42,531 bases of DNA. Source: an uncultured Bacteroidales bacterium. Its GTDB lineage: Bacteria > Bacteroidota > Bacteroidia > Bacteroidales > UBA932. The notes under the pieces are model-generated. The model was not told the origin of the DNA. It did not search any database and saw only the letters and a program-made list of their open reading frames with translations. The position numbers and the translations under genes are program-made. The stretch is from the NCBI GenBank assembly GCA_944322575.1, contig CALUPK010000017.1, forward strand, positions 1 to 42,531, read 5' to 3'. Of this stretch, positions 17,504-25,712 are shown piece after piece. Position 1 is the stretch's first letter. Each line of letters opens with the position of its first letter.

Positions 17504-17521
17504 ACTCTCCCGCTGGAGAGT
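17504..17521 (-). promoter_or_regulatory. Perfect 7-bp hairpin in the corA leader
   Basis: ACTCTCC and GGAGAGT form a perfect stem around a 4-base loop, about 42 bases before the corA start and within the transcribed leader. It is not followed by a U-run, so it is not a simple terminator. It could protect or regulate the mRNA, but the role is unknown. Confidence 0.5.
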
Positions 17522-17605
17522 GCCGGACTCACCAATAACATCGGACTCTGAACTCGAAAGGCTTGAATTTCAACTCTATAAACTTAATTCGTTAATACTC
17601 GGCCG

Positions 17606-17637
17606 CAAATATACAAATTACCTGCCAAAATCGGCAA
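17606..17637 (-). promoter_or_regulatory. Promoter for corA-ahcY-lyase
   Basis: On the minus strand TATATTTG (17613-17606) is an exact -7 match, with TTG (17637-17635) 21 bp upstream as a weak -33 element. It gives a leader of about 135 nt before the corA ATG at 17462. Confidence 0.6.
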
Positions 17638-17654
17638 TTTTTCTAATGACGCCT

Positions 17655-17821
17655 GATTTTCAGGAATACGTATCCTCTGAAAAGTACGCGCCTACGGCGC
17701 TATCCCTCCCACCATGAGTATCAGCTCGTTACTTCGTAACTCGGTGATACTCAGGGCGGGTCCCTCCCGCTAACAGGCCGCGGGTGGCATGCTTTTCAGA
17801 GGATACGTATTCATGAAAATC
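17655..17821. repeat. Long-stem palindromic element A
   Basis: Arms of 30 bp at 17655-17684 and 17792-17821 are inverted copies with a single mismatch (29 of 30). The 107-bp interior holds a nested palindrome, TGAGTATCA (17715-17723) and TGATACTCA (17745-17753), enclosing GTTAC-TTC-GTAAC. The interior also has CCCTCCCACC after a GC-rich segment, as in element B at 26347-26457. It lies after the mntP stop and upstream of the corA promoter. No transposase or target-site duplication is visible. Confidence 0.85.
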
Positions 17822-17854
17822 TGAAAAAGCAATCTGTTCTGCCGTAAATGAATA

Positions 17855-18430
17855 TTATACAGACAAGTGCTCGATGAGAATCTTGGCTCCGATGGCGATG
17901 AGGATCAAGCCGCCGAGGATTTCGGACTTTCTGCCGATGCCGGCTCCGAGGCGGCGGCCGCCGAGCAGACCGGCGAGGGAGGCCAGTGCCGTGCAGGCCA
18001 GCACCATGGCTGTGGTGATGCCTATCTTGAGGAATGACAGCTTGATCATGGCTAAGGATATGCCGACTGCCACGGCATCGATGCTGGTAGCCACGGACAG
18101 GAGCACGAGCTGCTTAGTATTCAGCAGCGAGGTGCCGGACACTTCCTCCTCTTTCTTCGAGCAGCCCTCGATTATCATCTTCACCCCGATGTAGCCCAGC
18201 AGGACGAATGCCACCCAGTGGTCTACCTTCGAGATGTAGTCGCTCACGCTGTAGCCTAAAAGCCAGCCGGCGAAAGTAAGTCCTGCCTGAAACACCGCAA
18301 AACAGAAGATAATCCGCAGAATCTGCCTGACACACAGACTGCCGCGGGTACATATCCCGCCGGTAAGCGAGACCGCGAAGGTATCGAAGCACAGACCTGC
18401 CGCGAGGAGAAAAAGTTCGATATAGCTCAT
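17855..18430 (-). CDS. mntP: Manganese efflux pump MntP
   Basis: Inner-membrane manganese exporter of the YebN/MntP family. The 191 residues form six hydrophobic segments in two related halves. The conserved acidic positions are in LCFDTFAVSLTGG (first helix) and VATSIDAVAVGISLAM (fourth helix), both characteristic of the family. Its ATG overlaps the recR stop by four bases (ATGA), so the two are translationally coupled. No Mn riboswitch can precede it because it is internal to the operon. The long palindromic element A follows its stop and may end the transcript. Confidence 0.95.
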   Translation of the reverse strand: MSYIELFLLAAGLCFDTFAVSLTGGICTRGSLCVRQILRIIFCFAVFQAGLTFAGWLLGYSVSDYISKVDHWVAFVLLGYIGVKMIIEGCSKKEEEVSGTSLLNTKQLVLLSVATSIDAVAVGISLAMIKLSFLKIGITTAMVLACTALASLAGLLGGRRLGAGIGRKSEILGGLILIAIGAKILIEHLSV

Positions 18431-19023
18431 AACAAAGGTGTACGGTTCTTGATGGACATTCCGAGCGTCAGCGAATCAGCATTCTCGAGGTCGTCCCCGA
18501 AGCCCACCCCGCGGGCGATAGCCGTCACACGCACCCCGGTACGGGCCAGCAGCCGGTTGATATAGAACGAGGTGGTCTCACCGGCCATCCCCTTGCCTAT
18601 CGCGATGATCACCTCCCTAACCTCCGGCGAGGACGCCCTCTCCACCAGCGAGTCGAGCGGCAGGTCATCCGGGCCGATACCGTCCATGGGCGATATCACC
18701 CCTCCCAGCACATGGTAGACCCCGTTGTACTCCCCCGTCTCCTCGATACTCATCACATCCTGAATATTCTCCACCACGAGGATGGTCGAGCGGTCCCGCC
18801 GGGAATCCGCGCATATCGGGCATATCTCCTCCACCGAAAGCATATTGCATACCCGGCAGTAACGGGCCTCAGTGCGGAGCCGTATCAGGGCATTGCCCAT
18901 CCGGAGAGTCTCCTCCTCGGGCCGCCGCAGCAGGAAGAGCGCCATCCTCATGGCCGTCACCTTCCCGATTCCGGGCACGGAGCTGAGCGCGTCCACCGCC
19001 TCCTGTAATAAAGGTATCATCAT
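18427..19023 (-). CDS. recR: Recombination protein RecR
   Basis: Works with RecF/RecO to load RecA on gapped DNA. The 198-residue protein has the expected layout: an N-terminal helix-hairpin-helix (LSSVPGIGKVTAMRMA), a C4 zinc finger (CRVCNMLSVEEICPIC), a Toprim domain beginning ILVVENIQDVMSIEET, the conserved YHVLGGVISPMDGIGPDDL, and a C-terminal Walker-like end (ARGVGFGDDLENAD). It lies 12 bp after the kinase gene and overlaps mntP by four bases. Confidence 0.98.
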   Translation of the reverse strand: MMIPLLQEAVDALSSVPGIGKVTAMRMALFLLRRPEEETLRMGNALIRLRTEARYCRVCNMLSVEEICPICADSRRDRSTILVVENIQDVMSIEETGEYNGVYHVLGGVISPMDGIGPDDLPLDSLVERASSPEVREVIIAIGKGMAGETTSFYINRLLARTGVRVTAIARGVGFGDDLENADSLTLGMSIKNRTPLL

Positions 19024-19035
19024 AACTTCAAGTCG

Positions 19036-19878
19036 TCACTCTATCATTTTGGAAAAATAACGTTCTAAGCCGTCTCCCGCTCCCGGGGCAGTATGCACAT
19101 GACACACGCCGCACTCCGCTGCAACCTCCCGTAAAATATCCCCATACACGCAGGCCACCGATCCGACCGCAGCCAGAGGCAGGTCAGGACGGCCGTAACG
19201 CGACACATTGCGCTCCAGGAAAAGGCGGAACCCACTTGCCACCAGGCTTCGGACATAGGGACAATCCTTCCGCCGTCCCAGGAAAAGGGAGAACGAAGCC
19301 AGGTACCGCGAGGGCATCTCCCCACCGTAGACCCGGCTGACCACCGCCGGATAGTCGAGCCCCGCGAACTCCTCCCGTAGAGCCGTTTCCAGCTCCTGTG
19401 GCAGCAGCCCCTTGATGTAGTCCGCCAGCAGCATTTTCCCGAGCCAGGCCCCGCTGCCCTCATCACCGAGGATGAAGCCTCCGGCCGGAATGTTCCGGAC
19501 CACCCGTCCTCCGAGGTACAGCCCGCTGTTGGAGCCTGTCCCCAGGATTGCCGCGACTCCGTCCTTATCGCCGAGCAGGGCAATGGCGGCTGCCTCTAAG
19601 TCAGAACCGGCCGTCACCTCACATCCCGGGAGTACAGCCCGAAGAGCCTCCCGGACCTTCTCTCCGGCAGCCTCCGAGACTACTCCCGCACCGTAAAAAT
19701 ACACCCGGATGCCCGGCCCCTCAACACCCCTCAGAGCTTCGGCGAAGACTCCGCGAATAGCCTCAACCCCCTGGAGCACAGGATTGACCCCCGGAGACGC
19801 CAGCCTCCGGACAGGCTCACCCCGCCTCAGGATCCTCCAGTCGATGGAGGTCGAACCGCTGTCCGCCGTGATTATCAT
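19036..19878 (-). CDS. BadF/BadG/BcrA/BcrD-type ATPase, N-acetylglucosamine-kinase-like
   Basis: An ASKHA-fold sugar-kinase-like protein of about 280 residues. It has the phosphate-1 motif ADSGSTSIDWRI at the N-terminus, the phosphate-2 loop ILGTGSNSGLY and the following GGFILGDEGSGAWLGK. The adenosine-site motif PGAGDGLERYF is near the C-terminus. Bacteroidota homologues are commonly annotated as N-acetylglucosamine kinase, which would recover wall sugar, but the substrate is not proven by sequence. I chose the ATG at 19878 because the fold starts there; a start at 19908 would cross the divergent promoter region. First gene of the kinase-recR-mntP cluster. Confidence 0.88.
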   Translation of the reverse strand: MIITADSGSTSIDWRILRRGEPVRRLASPGVNPVLQGVEAIRGVFAEALRGVEGPGIRVYFYGAGVVSEAAGEKVREALRAVLPGCEVTAGSDLEAAAIALLGDKDGVAAILGTGSNSGLYLGGRVVRNIPAGGFILGDEGSGAWLGKMLLADYIKGLLPQELETALREEFAGLDYPAVVSRVYGGEMPSRYLASFSLFLGRRKDCPYVRSLVASGFRLFLERNVSRYGRPDLPLAAVGSVACVYGDILREVAAECGVCHVHTAPGAGDGLERYFSKMIE

Positions 19879-19892
19879 TGCCGTCGAGTCAT

Positions 19893-19900
19893 TATATTTG
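19893..19900 (+). promoter_or_regulatory. -7 box for the TIGR02757 gene
   Basis: TATATTTG, 25 bp before the ATG at 19926. No clear -33 element; its expected position lies within the first codons of the divergent kinase gene. Confidence 0.5.
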
Positions 19901-19905
19901 CGCGG

Positions 19906-19913
19906 CAAAAATA
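19906..19913 (-). promoter_or_regulatory. -7 box for the kinase-recR-mntP cluster
   Basis: On the minus strand TATTTTTG, 27 bp before the kinase ATG at 19878. It is only five bases from the oppositely oriented box at 19893-19900, so the two promoters overlap. Confidence 0.45.
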
Positions 19914-19925
19914 GTCAAAAAAAGC

Positions 19926-20633
19926 ATGAATGAAACTGAAGTGATACGGCTGCTGCGGGAATATGCGGCGCAATACAATGACTGGAAATATTTTACCGGC
20001 GACCCGATAATCTTTCCCAGGCACTTTGCCGGCCTGATGGCGGAAGGAAGGGCTACTCTCCAGGACGTGGAGGTGGCGGCGGCAGTGGCGGCACATCTGG
20101 CCTGGGGCCGCAGGGAGATGATAGTCAGGGACTGCCGCAGGGCAATGGACGAGATGGGATGGCAACCCTACGAATATGTCATGGCGGGAAAATACCGCAG
20201 CGACAGCACCTCCCTGCACCGTACGGTCAAATGGTCGGAGTTCGCGGGTATATGCGGCAGGCTCAGGGAATTCTACCGTGACAATGAGAGTCTCGAGGTC
20301 CTCACCCCGGGACAGATGCGCGTCCGCGTCTACGGGCAGAAAGACGACCCTTCGGCAGCCAACAAGAAGATCCACATGCTGAGGCGGTGGATGGTCCGGG
20401 ACGATGGGAAGGTGGACATAGGGCTGTGGAAGGGCATAGACAAGCGGGAGCTTATCATTCCGTTAGACGTGCATGTGCACCGGAGTGCGGCGAATTTGGG
20501 TATAACTGCAAGGCGCAGCGCGGATATCAGGACTGCCGAGGAGATAACCCGTTTCCTGCTGAAAGTGTTCCCGGAGGACCCTGTACTGGGAGATTTTGCT
20601 CTTTTCGCAGTGGCGGCATCGGGTGGTTGTTGA
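19926..20633 (+). CDS. TIGR02757 (DUF2400) family protein
   Basis: A conserved Bacteroidota protein of 235 residues with a helix-hairpin-helix DNA-glycosylase-like C-terminal half. Recognised motifs are KYFTGDPIIFPRHF near the N-terminus, LRRWMVRDDGKVDIGLWKGI, ELIIPLDVHVHRSAANLGI and FPEDPVLGDFALFAVA. The PLD-x-H run resembles the substrate loop of HhH-GPD enzymes, but no enzymatic activity is established. The ATG at 19926 is chosen because it follows the -7 box at 19893-19900; an in-frame ATG at 19878 lies upstream of that box. It is divergent from the kinase gene. Confidence 0.9.
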   Translation: MNETEVIRLLREYAAQYNDWKYFTGDPIIFPRHFAGLMAEGRATLQDVEVAAAVAAHLAWGRREMIVRDCRRAMDEMGWQPYEYVMAGKYRSDSTSLHRTVKWSEFAGICGRLREFYRDNESLEVLTPGQMRVRVYGQKDDPSAANKKIHMLRRWMVRDDGKVDIGLWKGIDKRELIIPLDVHVHRSAANLGITARRSADIRTAEEITRFLLKVFPEDPVLGDFALFAVAASGGC

Positions 20634-20676
20634 AAACTTTTTCGCAATTTATGCCTGATTTTAGATGATTTTTCAT

Positions 20677-20684
20677 TATTTTTG
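20677..20684 (+). promoter_or_regulatory. -7 box for the zeta-like gene
   Basis: TATTTTTG in an A/T-rich gap, 22 bp before the ATG at 20706. No convincing -33 TTTG is visible. Confidence 0.45.
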
Positions 20685-20705
20685 TAAGCAGTTGTGTTAT
20701 GAAGT

Positions 20706-21293
20706 ATGCCTAAGTTATTCATCATCTCAGGTTGCAACGGTGCGGGTAAGACGACAGCTTCCTACACCATTCTTCCGAATATGCTGAACTGCGGTAACTT
20801 CGTAAATGCTGACGAGATAGCCAGAGGTCTTTCCCCCTTCAACCCCGAGAAGGCCGCGATACAAGCGGGAAGAATCATGCTGGCAAGGGTGCAGGAGCTT
20901 ATGAATGAGGAGCAGGACTTTGCGATAGAGACTACACTCGCTACAAGAAGTTACGTCAACCTCATCAGGAAAGCTCAGGAAAAGGGTTACGTGGTAACTC
21001 TGCTCTACTTTTGGCTGAATATGCCCTCATTGGCTGTTGAAAGGGTCAAGCTGAGGGTTCAGTCAGGAGGACATAATGTAAGCGAGGAGAGCATACGCCG
21101 GAGATACGACATGGGTATCAAGAATCTGTTCCACCTGTATATCCCTGTATGCGAGTACTGGATGATCATAGACAACTCCAACTCACCTGTGATCATCTGC
21201 GAAGGAGGTAAAAATATTACTACTAAAATACATAACAAAACCTTGTTCAACCAATTGATCAATTATGAGCGAACTAGAATCACGGGAGCTTAG
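20706..21293 (+). CDS. Zeta-toxin-like P-loop kinase
   Basis: A 195-residue P-loop protein. The Walker A motif is ISGCNGAGKTTAS. It is followed by FVNADEIARGLSPFN and FAIETTLATRSYVNLI, where zeta toxins carry the residues that bind and phosphorylate UDP-N-acetylglucosamine. A later basic helix, EESIRRRYDMGIKNL, matches the lid of zeta-like kinases. Zeta toxins block wall synthesis unless restrained by an antitoxin. Chromosomal homologues in this phylum are often called AAA ATPase, and toxicity is unproven. There is no epsilon-like antitoxin upstream; a 51-codon gene overlaps its end. The gene looks more A/T-rich than its neighbours, which may reflect transfer. Confidence 0.85.
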   Translation: MPKLFIISGCNGAGKTTASYTILPNMLNCGNFVNADEIARGLSPFNPEKAAIQAGRIMLARVQELMNEEQDFAIETTLATRSYVNLIRKAQEKGYVVTLLYFWLNMPSLAVERVKLRVQSGGHNVSEESIRRRYDMGIKNLFHLYIPVCEYWMIIDNSNSPVIICEGGKNITTKIHNKTLFNQLINYERTRITGA

Positions 21294-21420
21294 AGACAAC
21301 ATCCTCGACGGTCTGAACGCCACGTTCCAGAATTTAGTCAAGGAGAAGAAGAAGACCAACTCCGAACTGGCGTTCGTCCAGAACGGCAAGTTGGTAAAGG
21401 TCAAGGCTACCAACATCTAA
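21265..21420 (+). CDS. Small 51-residue partner of the zeta-like kinase
   Basis: An ORF that starts at ATG 21265 inside the 3' end of the kinase gene (29-bp overlap, different frame) and ends with TAA at 21418-21420. The product begins MSELESRELRDNILDGLNAT, has a basic centre with VKEKKKTNSELAFVQNG, and ends KLVKVKATNI. It is acidic at the front, basic in the middle, with a helix then a short beta hairpin plausible. It is followed by a strong hairpin terminator, so the kinase and this ORF form one transcript. From memory, similar short proteins accompany zeta-like ATPases in Bacteroidota, which suggests a cognate antitoxin or accessory factor. Confidence 0.72.
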   Translation: MSELESRELRDNILDGLNATFQNLVKEKKKTNSELAFVQNGKLVKVKATNI

Positions 21421-21452
21421 TTGTCTCAAACTCTGCTACAAACAAACGATTT

Positions 21453-21485
21453 AAAAGGGGCTTGCGTATAACACTGGCCCCTTTT
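21453..21485 (+). terminator. Hairpin terminator after the zeta-like unit
   Basis: AAAAGGGGC (21453-21461) and GCCCCTTTT (21477-21485) form a perfect 9-bp stem around a 15-base loop, with a T-rich end. It lies 32 bp after the small ORF and 15 bp before tldD. Confidence 0.75.
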
Positions 21486-21500
21486 ATTTGACTTGAAAGA

Positions 21501-22946
21501 ATGAATACAGCCAACATAGACACGAACTTTTACAGGCTATTCGGAACAGATCCCTCAGATGCCCGCAGACTGCTGTCCGCAGCCATGTCAAAAGGCGGTG
21601 ACTACGCCGATATATTCTGCGAGCATACAGTAAGCAACGAGCTGTCACTGAGAGACGGAGAAGTCAACTCCGTCCGCTCCAACATCGATTTCGGCATCGG
21701 CATCCGCGTCCTGAGCGGAGACCGCACCGGCTACGCCTTCTCGGAGAGCACCCGCATGGAGGACCTGATGAGGGCAGCCTCCACCGCCGCCGAGATAGCC
21801 CGGGACTCCTCCTCGAAGGTGATCCTGCCGGAAGACTGCACGCCGGTGGATTTCTACGATCACTATCCTCTGCCTTCGGACTCCTCCGACTGGGAGAGGC
21901 ATACAGTCGAAGAAAAAAAGGAATACCTCCTGATGCTCCGCGACCTGATACAGCAGGCTTCGAAGAGGGTCATCAACATCACCGGCCGCATCGGGGACCA
22001 GCAGACCCGCATTCTCTTCTTCAACTCCTTAGGACAATGCTTTACTGACATGCGCCCCATGGCCCTTATGTCAGCCACAGTGGTGATGCAGGAAGGCAGC
22101 CGGATGGAGAACTTCTACGCATCCAAGAGTTACCGCAAGGGTTTCGACTTCCTGTCTCAGGAACTCGTTCAGGCCCTGGCCGGCGATGTCGTGAAAGGCT
22201 GCGACCGCCTCTTCGAGGCCTCGCGTCCGCCATGCGGGGAGATGCCCGTGGTCATGGGTGCAGGAGGCTCGGGCATCCTGCTGCACGAGGCCATAGGCCA
22301 CTCATTCGAGGCCGACTTCAACCGCAAGGGCACATCGATATTCTCCGACCGCATGGGCAAGCTCATCTGCAACCCCGACATCAACATAGTGGACGACGGC
22401 ACCCTGCCCTTCTTCCGCGGCTCGGTCAACGTGGACGACGAGGGCGTGCCGGGCCAGAAGACCTACATGGTCCGCAACGGAGTGCTCAACTCCTATCTCC
22501 ACGACCGCATCAGCGCCAGGCACTACGGGGTCGCCCCCACCGGCAACGGCCGCCGCGAGTCCTTCCGCTACATGCCCATCCCGAGGATGCGCTCCACCTA
22601 CATGGAGAACGGCCCGGCCACCGAGGAGGACTTGATCCGCTCGGTGAAAAAGGGCATCTACGTGGACAACTTCGCCAATGGTCAGGTCCAGATCGGCGCC
22701 GGAGACTTCACATTCTACGTCAAGTCCGGATACATGATAGAGGACGGACACCTGACCCGCCCCATCAAGGACACCAACATCATCGGCAACGGTCCGGAGG
22801 CCCTCGCGGCCATCACCGGCGTGGCCGGCAACCTCATAGTGGACGACAGCACATGGACCTGCGGCAAAGGGCAGTACTGCCCCGTATCCTGCGGCATGCC
22901 GTCAGTCTTAGTCAGCAAACTTAATGTAGGAGGCATCAATGAATAA
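21501..22946 (+). CDS. tldD: Metalloprotease TldD
   Basis: Catalytic subunit of the TldD/TldE heterodimeric protease, which degrades unfolded peptides and can trim modified peptides such as microcins. The 481 residues match the family. The zinc motif HEAIGH (HExxxH) is at 262-267, preceded by GAGGSGILL and followed by SFEADFNRKGTSIFSDR. The conserved Cys ligand lies in CPVSCGMPSVLVSK near the C-terminus (about residue 464). It overlaps tldE by 8 bp. It opens a run of four overlapping genes ending with slyD. Confidence 0.96.
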   Translation: MNTANIDTNFYRLFGTDPSDARRLLSAAMSKGGDYADIFCEHTVSNELSLRDGEVNSVRSNIDFGIGIRVLSGDRTGYAFSESTRMEDLMRAASTAAEIARDSSSKVILPEDCTPVDFYDHYPLPSDSSDWERHTVEEKKEYLLMLRDLIQQASKRVINITGRIGDQQTRILFFNSLGQCFTDMRPMALMSATVVMQEGSRMENFYASKSYRKGFDFLSQELVQALAGDVVKGCDRLFEASRPPCGEMPVVMGAGGSGILLHEAIGHSFEADFNRKGTSIFSDRMGKLICNPDINIVDDGTLPFFRGSVNVDDEGVPGQKTYMVRNGVLNSYLHDRISARHYGVAPTGNGRRESFRYMPIPRMRSTYMENGPATEEDLIRSVKKGIYVDNFANGQVQIGAGDFTFYVKSGYMIEDGHLTRPIKDTNIIGNGPEALAAITGVAGNLIVDDSTWTCGKGQYCPVSCGMPSVLVSKLNVGGINE

Positions 22947-24246
22947 AGACATAGCACAGAAAGCCCTGGAGACAGCCCTTGCCTGCGGTGCGTCCGGCTG
23001 CCGCGTGACCCTGTCGGAGAGCACGCAGACCTCCGTCTCATACCTCAACGGGGAGATAGAGAAGCTGCAGGAATCCACTTCCGCAGCCCTCGGCGTCGCC
23101 CTTTTCACCGAAGGCCGCTACGGAGCCTTCTCCACCAACCGTTTCGATGAAAGCGAGCTGCGGCCCTTCATCCGCAGATGCATCGACTCATGCCGGCTGC
23201 TCGCCCCGGACGACTGCCGCACCCTCCCCGATCCCTCGCTGTACTACCGCGGGGGCCGGCCGGACCTGGAACAGCGCGACCCGCATTTTTCCGATATCCC
23301 CTTCAAGGCCAAGACCGATATCCTCGAAGCCACGGACGCAGAGGTAGACAAGAGCGACTCCCGCCTCATTTCCACCGCCTGCGACTGGGACGACTGCCTC
23401 CGCTCGGACTACATCATTGACTCTCAAGGATTAGAAGCAGAAGCCTCCAGTACATTCTACTCGGTGTCATGCGAATGTACCGTCCGCGGCCACGGAGAGG
23501 CCCGGCCCCAGAACAGCTGGTTCGAGGGTTCCCTCTTTTTCGACCGTCTGCGCTCCGGATGCGGCAGGACAGCCTACGAGCGGACCGTGCCGATGATAGA
23601 GGCCCGCAAGCTCAATTCCGGCAAATACAATATTGTCCTGGAAAATACCGTCTCGGCGAAAGCCGTCTCGGCCATCATCTCCGCCCTCAACGGTTCCTCG
23701 CTCCAGCAGCGGAACTCCTTCCTGATAGACTCGCTCGACAAGCGGCTCTTCCCGGAGAACCTGCTGATCACGGACAATCCCCTCATCCCCGGACGCACCG
23801 GTTCCGGCTACTTCGACAGCGAGGGCGCGGCCACCTGCGAACGGGACATCATCCGCGACGGAGTGGTGCGGACCTACTTCCTGAACACCTATTTTGCCAA
23901 TAAACTCGGTATGCCACGAACCGTGGAGGACGCCTACGCCGTAGGCTTTCCCCGCAACTCTGGGCTCGGAATAGAGGAAATACTGCGGCAGACCGGCAGC
24001 GGAGTGCTCATCACCGGCTTCAACGGAGGCAACAGCAATCCCGTCACCGGTGACTTCTCCTACGGTATCGAGGGATGGTACTTCGAAAACGGGCAGCGGC
24101 TGTATCCCGTCAAGGAAATGAACCTGAGCGGGGACTTCCTCTCGCTCTGGGCACGCAACATATTTATCGGAAACGACCCCATCGGATTCATGCAGTGGCA
24201 GATACCCACCCTGGCATTCGAAGGGGCTGACATCAGTGGACTATAA
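22939..24246 (+). CDS. tldE: TldE/PmbA, non-catalytic partner of TldD
   Basis: The 435-residue protein has the PmbA/TldD fold but lacks HExxxH, as expected for the TldE subunit that completes the active-site cavity. Features include RVTLSESTQTSVSYLNGEIE at the N-terminus, then LNSGKYNIVLENTVSAKAV and GRTGSGYFDSEGAAT. The C-terminal half has GSGVLITGFNGGNSNPVTGD and ends with FIGNDPIGFMQWQIPTLAF. The start overlaps tldD by eight bases and the stop shares one base with the nhaC start (TAATG), both implying coupled translation. Confidence 0.95.
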   Translation: MNKDIAQKALETALACGASGCRVTLSESTQTSVSYLNGEIEKLQESTSAALGVALFTEGRYGAFSTNRFDESELRPFIRRCIDSCRLLAPDDCRTLPDPSLYYRGGRPDLEQRDPHFSDIPFKAKTDILEATDAEVDKSDSRLISTACDWDDCLRSDYIIDSQGLEAEASSTFYSVSCECTVRGHGEARPQNSWFEGSLFFDRLRSGCGRTAYERTVPMIEARKLNSGKYNIVLENTVSAKAVSAIISALNGSSLQQRNSFLIDSLDKRLFPENLLITDNPLIPGRTGSGYFDSEGAATCERDIIRDGVVRTYFLNTYFANKLGMPRTVEDAYAVGFPRNSGLGIEEILRQTGSGVLITGFNGGNSNPVTGDFSYGIEGWYFENGQRLYPVKEMNLSGDFLSLWARNIFIGNDPIGFMQWQIPTLAFEGADISGL

Positions 24247-25712
24247 TGAAACAACCTGGACTACTAATATCCTTCATCCCGGTCATCCTGCTGATGACTC
24301 TGATTGTTATCGGAGTGACCGTCTTCGGGGCCGACATCACCGGAGGCGCCTCTCAGGTGGCTCTGCTGCTGGCCGCGCTGACGGTCATCGGGATTTCTTT
24401 ATTCCATCTCAAGATGCCCTGGTCCCGTTTAGAGGAGGGCATTATCGACAATCTCGGCAAGACCGGACCGGCCATCTTCATCCTCCTGATGATCGGGGCC
24501 CTGACCTCCACATGGATGCTGTCGGGAGTGGTTCCGACCCTGATTTACTACGGCATGAAGCTCATCAGCCCGAAGATATTCCTATTAGTGGTATTCCTGC
24601 TTACGGCCATAGTATCGGTGCTCTCGGGCAGCTCGTGGACCACCATCGGCACCATAGGCGTGGCGATGATGAGCGCGGGCACTATGTTAGGTATCTCCGA
24701 GGGCTGGCTGGCCGGAGCCATCATCTCCGGAGCCTACTTCGGGGACAAGCGCTCGCCCATGTCCGACACCACCAACCTCGCTTCATCCGTAGCGGGAGTA
24801 GATATCTACAGGAACATCAACTATCTGCTGTACACCAATATGCCGTCATTCATCATCTCCGGCATAGTGTTCACCATCGTAGGCTTCACATACAACCCGG
24901 CCTCCGAGCTGGATCTCAGCGCCCAGTATGCCAGCCTCTCGTCGGCGTTCGTCATCAGTCCCTGGCTGCTGCTCATCCCCTGCCTTACCATCTTCATGAT
25001 ATACAAGAAGATTCCCCCGTTCATCACCCTCTTTGTGTCCGCCCTGCTCTCCGGCATCATAGCCTTCTTCGTGCAGCCGGACCTCATCGCACAGATATGC
25101 GGAGAAGGAAGGGGATTCCGGGAATTCTTCTACTTCCTCTACCAGTCCTTAGCCGCAGAAGTGACCGTATCTACAGGCGACCCGATGCTGGACACCTTGG
25201 CCTGCACCTCCGGCATGTACGGCATGCTCGGCACGATATGGCTGATACTCTGCGTGATAGTCTTCGGAGGCGTAATGGAGGCATCCGGCATGATAGAGGC
25301 CATCACAGCCCGCATCATCTCCCGTCTGAAGAGTGCCGTGCAGCTCGTCTCGGCCACAGTCGCCTCCGGTATCTTCTGCAACATCGTACTCTCCGACCAG
25401 TACATGTCCATCATCGTTCCGGGAAAAATGTTCGCAGAGGCCTACCGCAAGCGCGGCTACGCTCCCGAACTGCTCAGCCGCAGCCTCGAGGACTCGGCCA
25501 CAGTGACTTCGGTACTGGTGCCCTGGAATACCTGCGGAGTGGTGCAGTCCACCGTCCTCGGCGTGGCTACCCTCTCCTACCTCCCCTACTGCATCTTCAA
25601 CCTGCTCTCGCCCCTGATGTCCATCTTCGTGGCGTCCATCGGCTGGAAGATCCGCAGACTTCACGACAACAATCAATCAAACATTAATATTAAAGACAAT
25701 GAAAATCAGTGA
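24246..25712 (+). CDS. nhaC: NhaC-type Na+/H+ antiporter
   Basis: A polytopic inner-membrane protein of 488 residues with about eleven hydrophobic segments. NhaC-family motifs include the loop SGSSWTTIGTIGVAMMSAG, the charged stretch GAYFGDKRSPMSDTTNLAS and, in the C-terminal half, FCNIVLSDQYMSIIVPG and LVPWNTCGVVQST. The family exchanges Na+ for H+; some members exchange malate/lactate or other organic ions with Na+, so substrate assignment is family-level. The start shares one base with the tldE stop, and the end overlaps slyD by 14 bp. Confidence 0.93.
   Translation: MKQPGLLISFIPVILLMTLIVIGVTVFGADITGGASQVALLLAALTVIGISLFHLKMPWSRLEEGIIDNLGKTGPAIFILLMIGALTSTWMLSGVVPTLIYYGMKLISPKIFLLVVFLLTAIVSVLSGSSWTTIGTIGVAMMSAGTMLGISEGWLAGAIISGAYFGDKRSPMSDTTNLASSVAGVDIYRNINYLLYTNMPSFIISGIVFTIVGFTYNPASELDLSAQYASLSSAFVISPWLLLIPCLTIFMIYKKIPPFITLFVSALLSGIIAFFVQPDLIAQICGEGRGFREFFYFLYQSLAAEVTVSTGDPMLDTLACTSGMYGMLGTIWLILCVIVFGGVMEASGMIEAITARIISRLKSAVQLVSATVASGIFCNIVLSDQYMSIIVPGKMFAEAYRKRGYAPELLSRSLEDSATVTSVLVPWNTCGVVQSTVLGVATLSYLPYCIFNLLSPLMSIFVASIGWKIRRLHDNNQSNINIKDNENQ

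Noticed and set aside
17463-17600. Mg-sensing riboswitch before corA
   Set aside because: Only one small hairpin is visible and none of the conserved cores of known Mg riboswitches can be recognised.
17655-17821. Invertible promoter switch of the type seen at capsule loci
   Set aside because: The interior contains no TAnnTTTG box and no site-specific recombinase is nearby; the position suits an end-of-gene hairpin better.
24236-25687. 483-codon ORF in another frame over nhaC
   Set aside because: The translation is Arg/His/Gln-rich with no hydrophobic segments, while the overlapping nhaC frame has clear membrane helices and family motifs.
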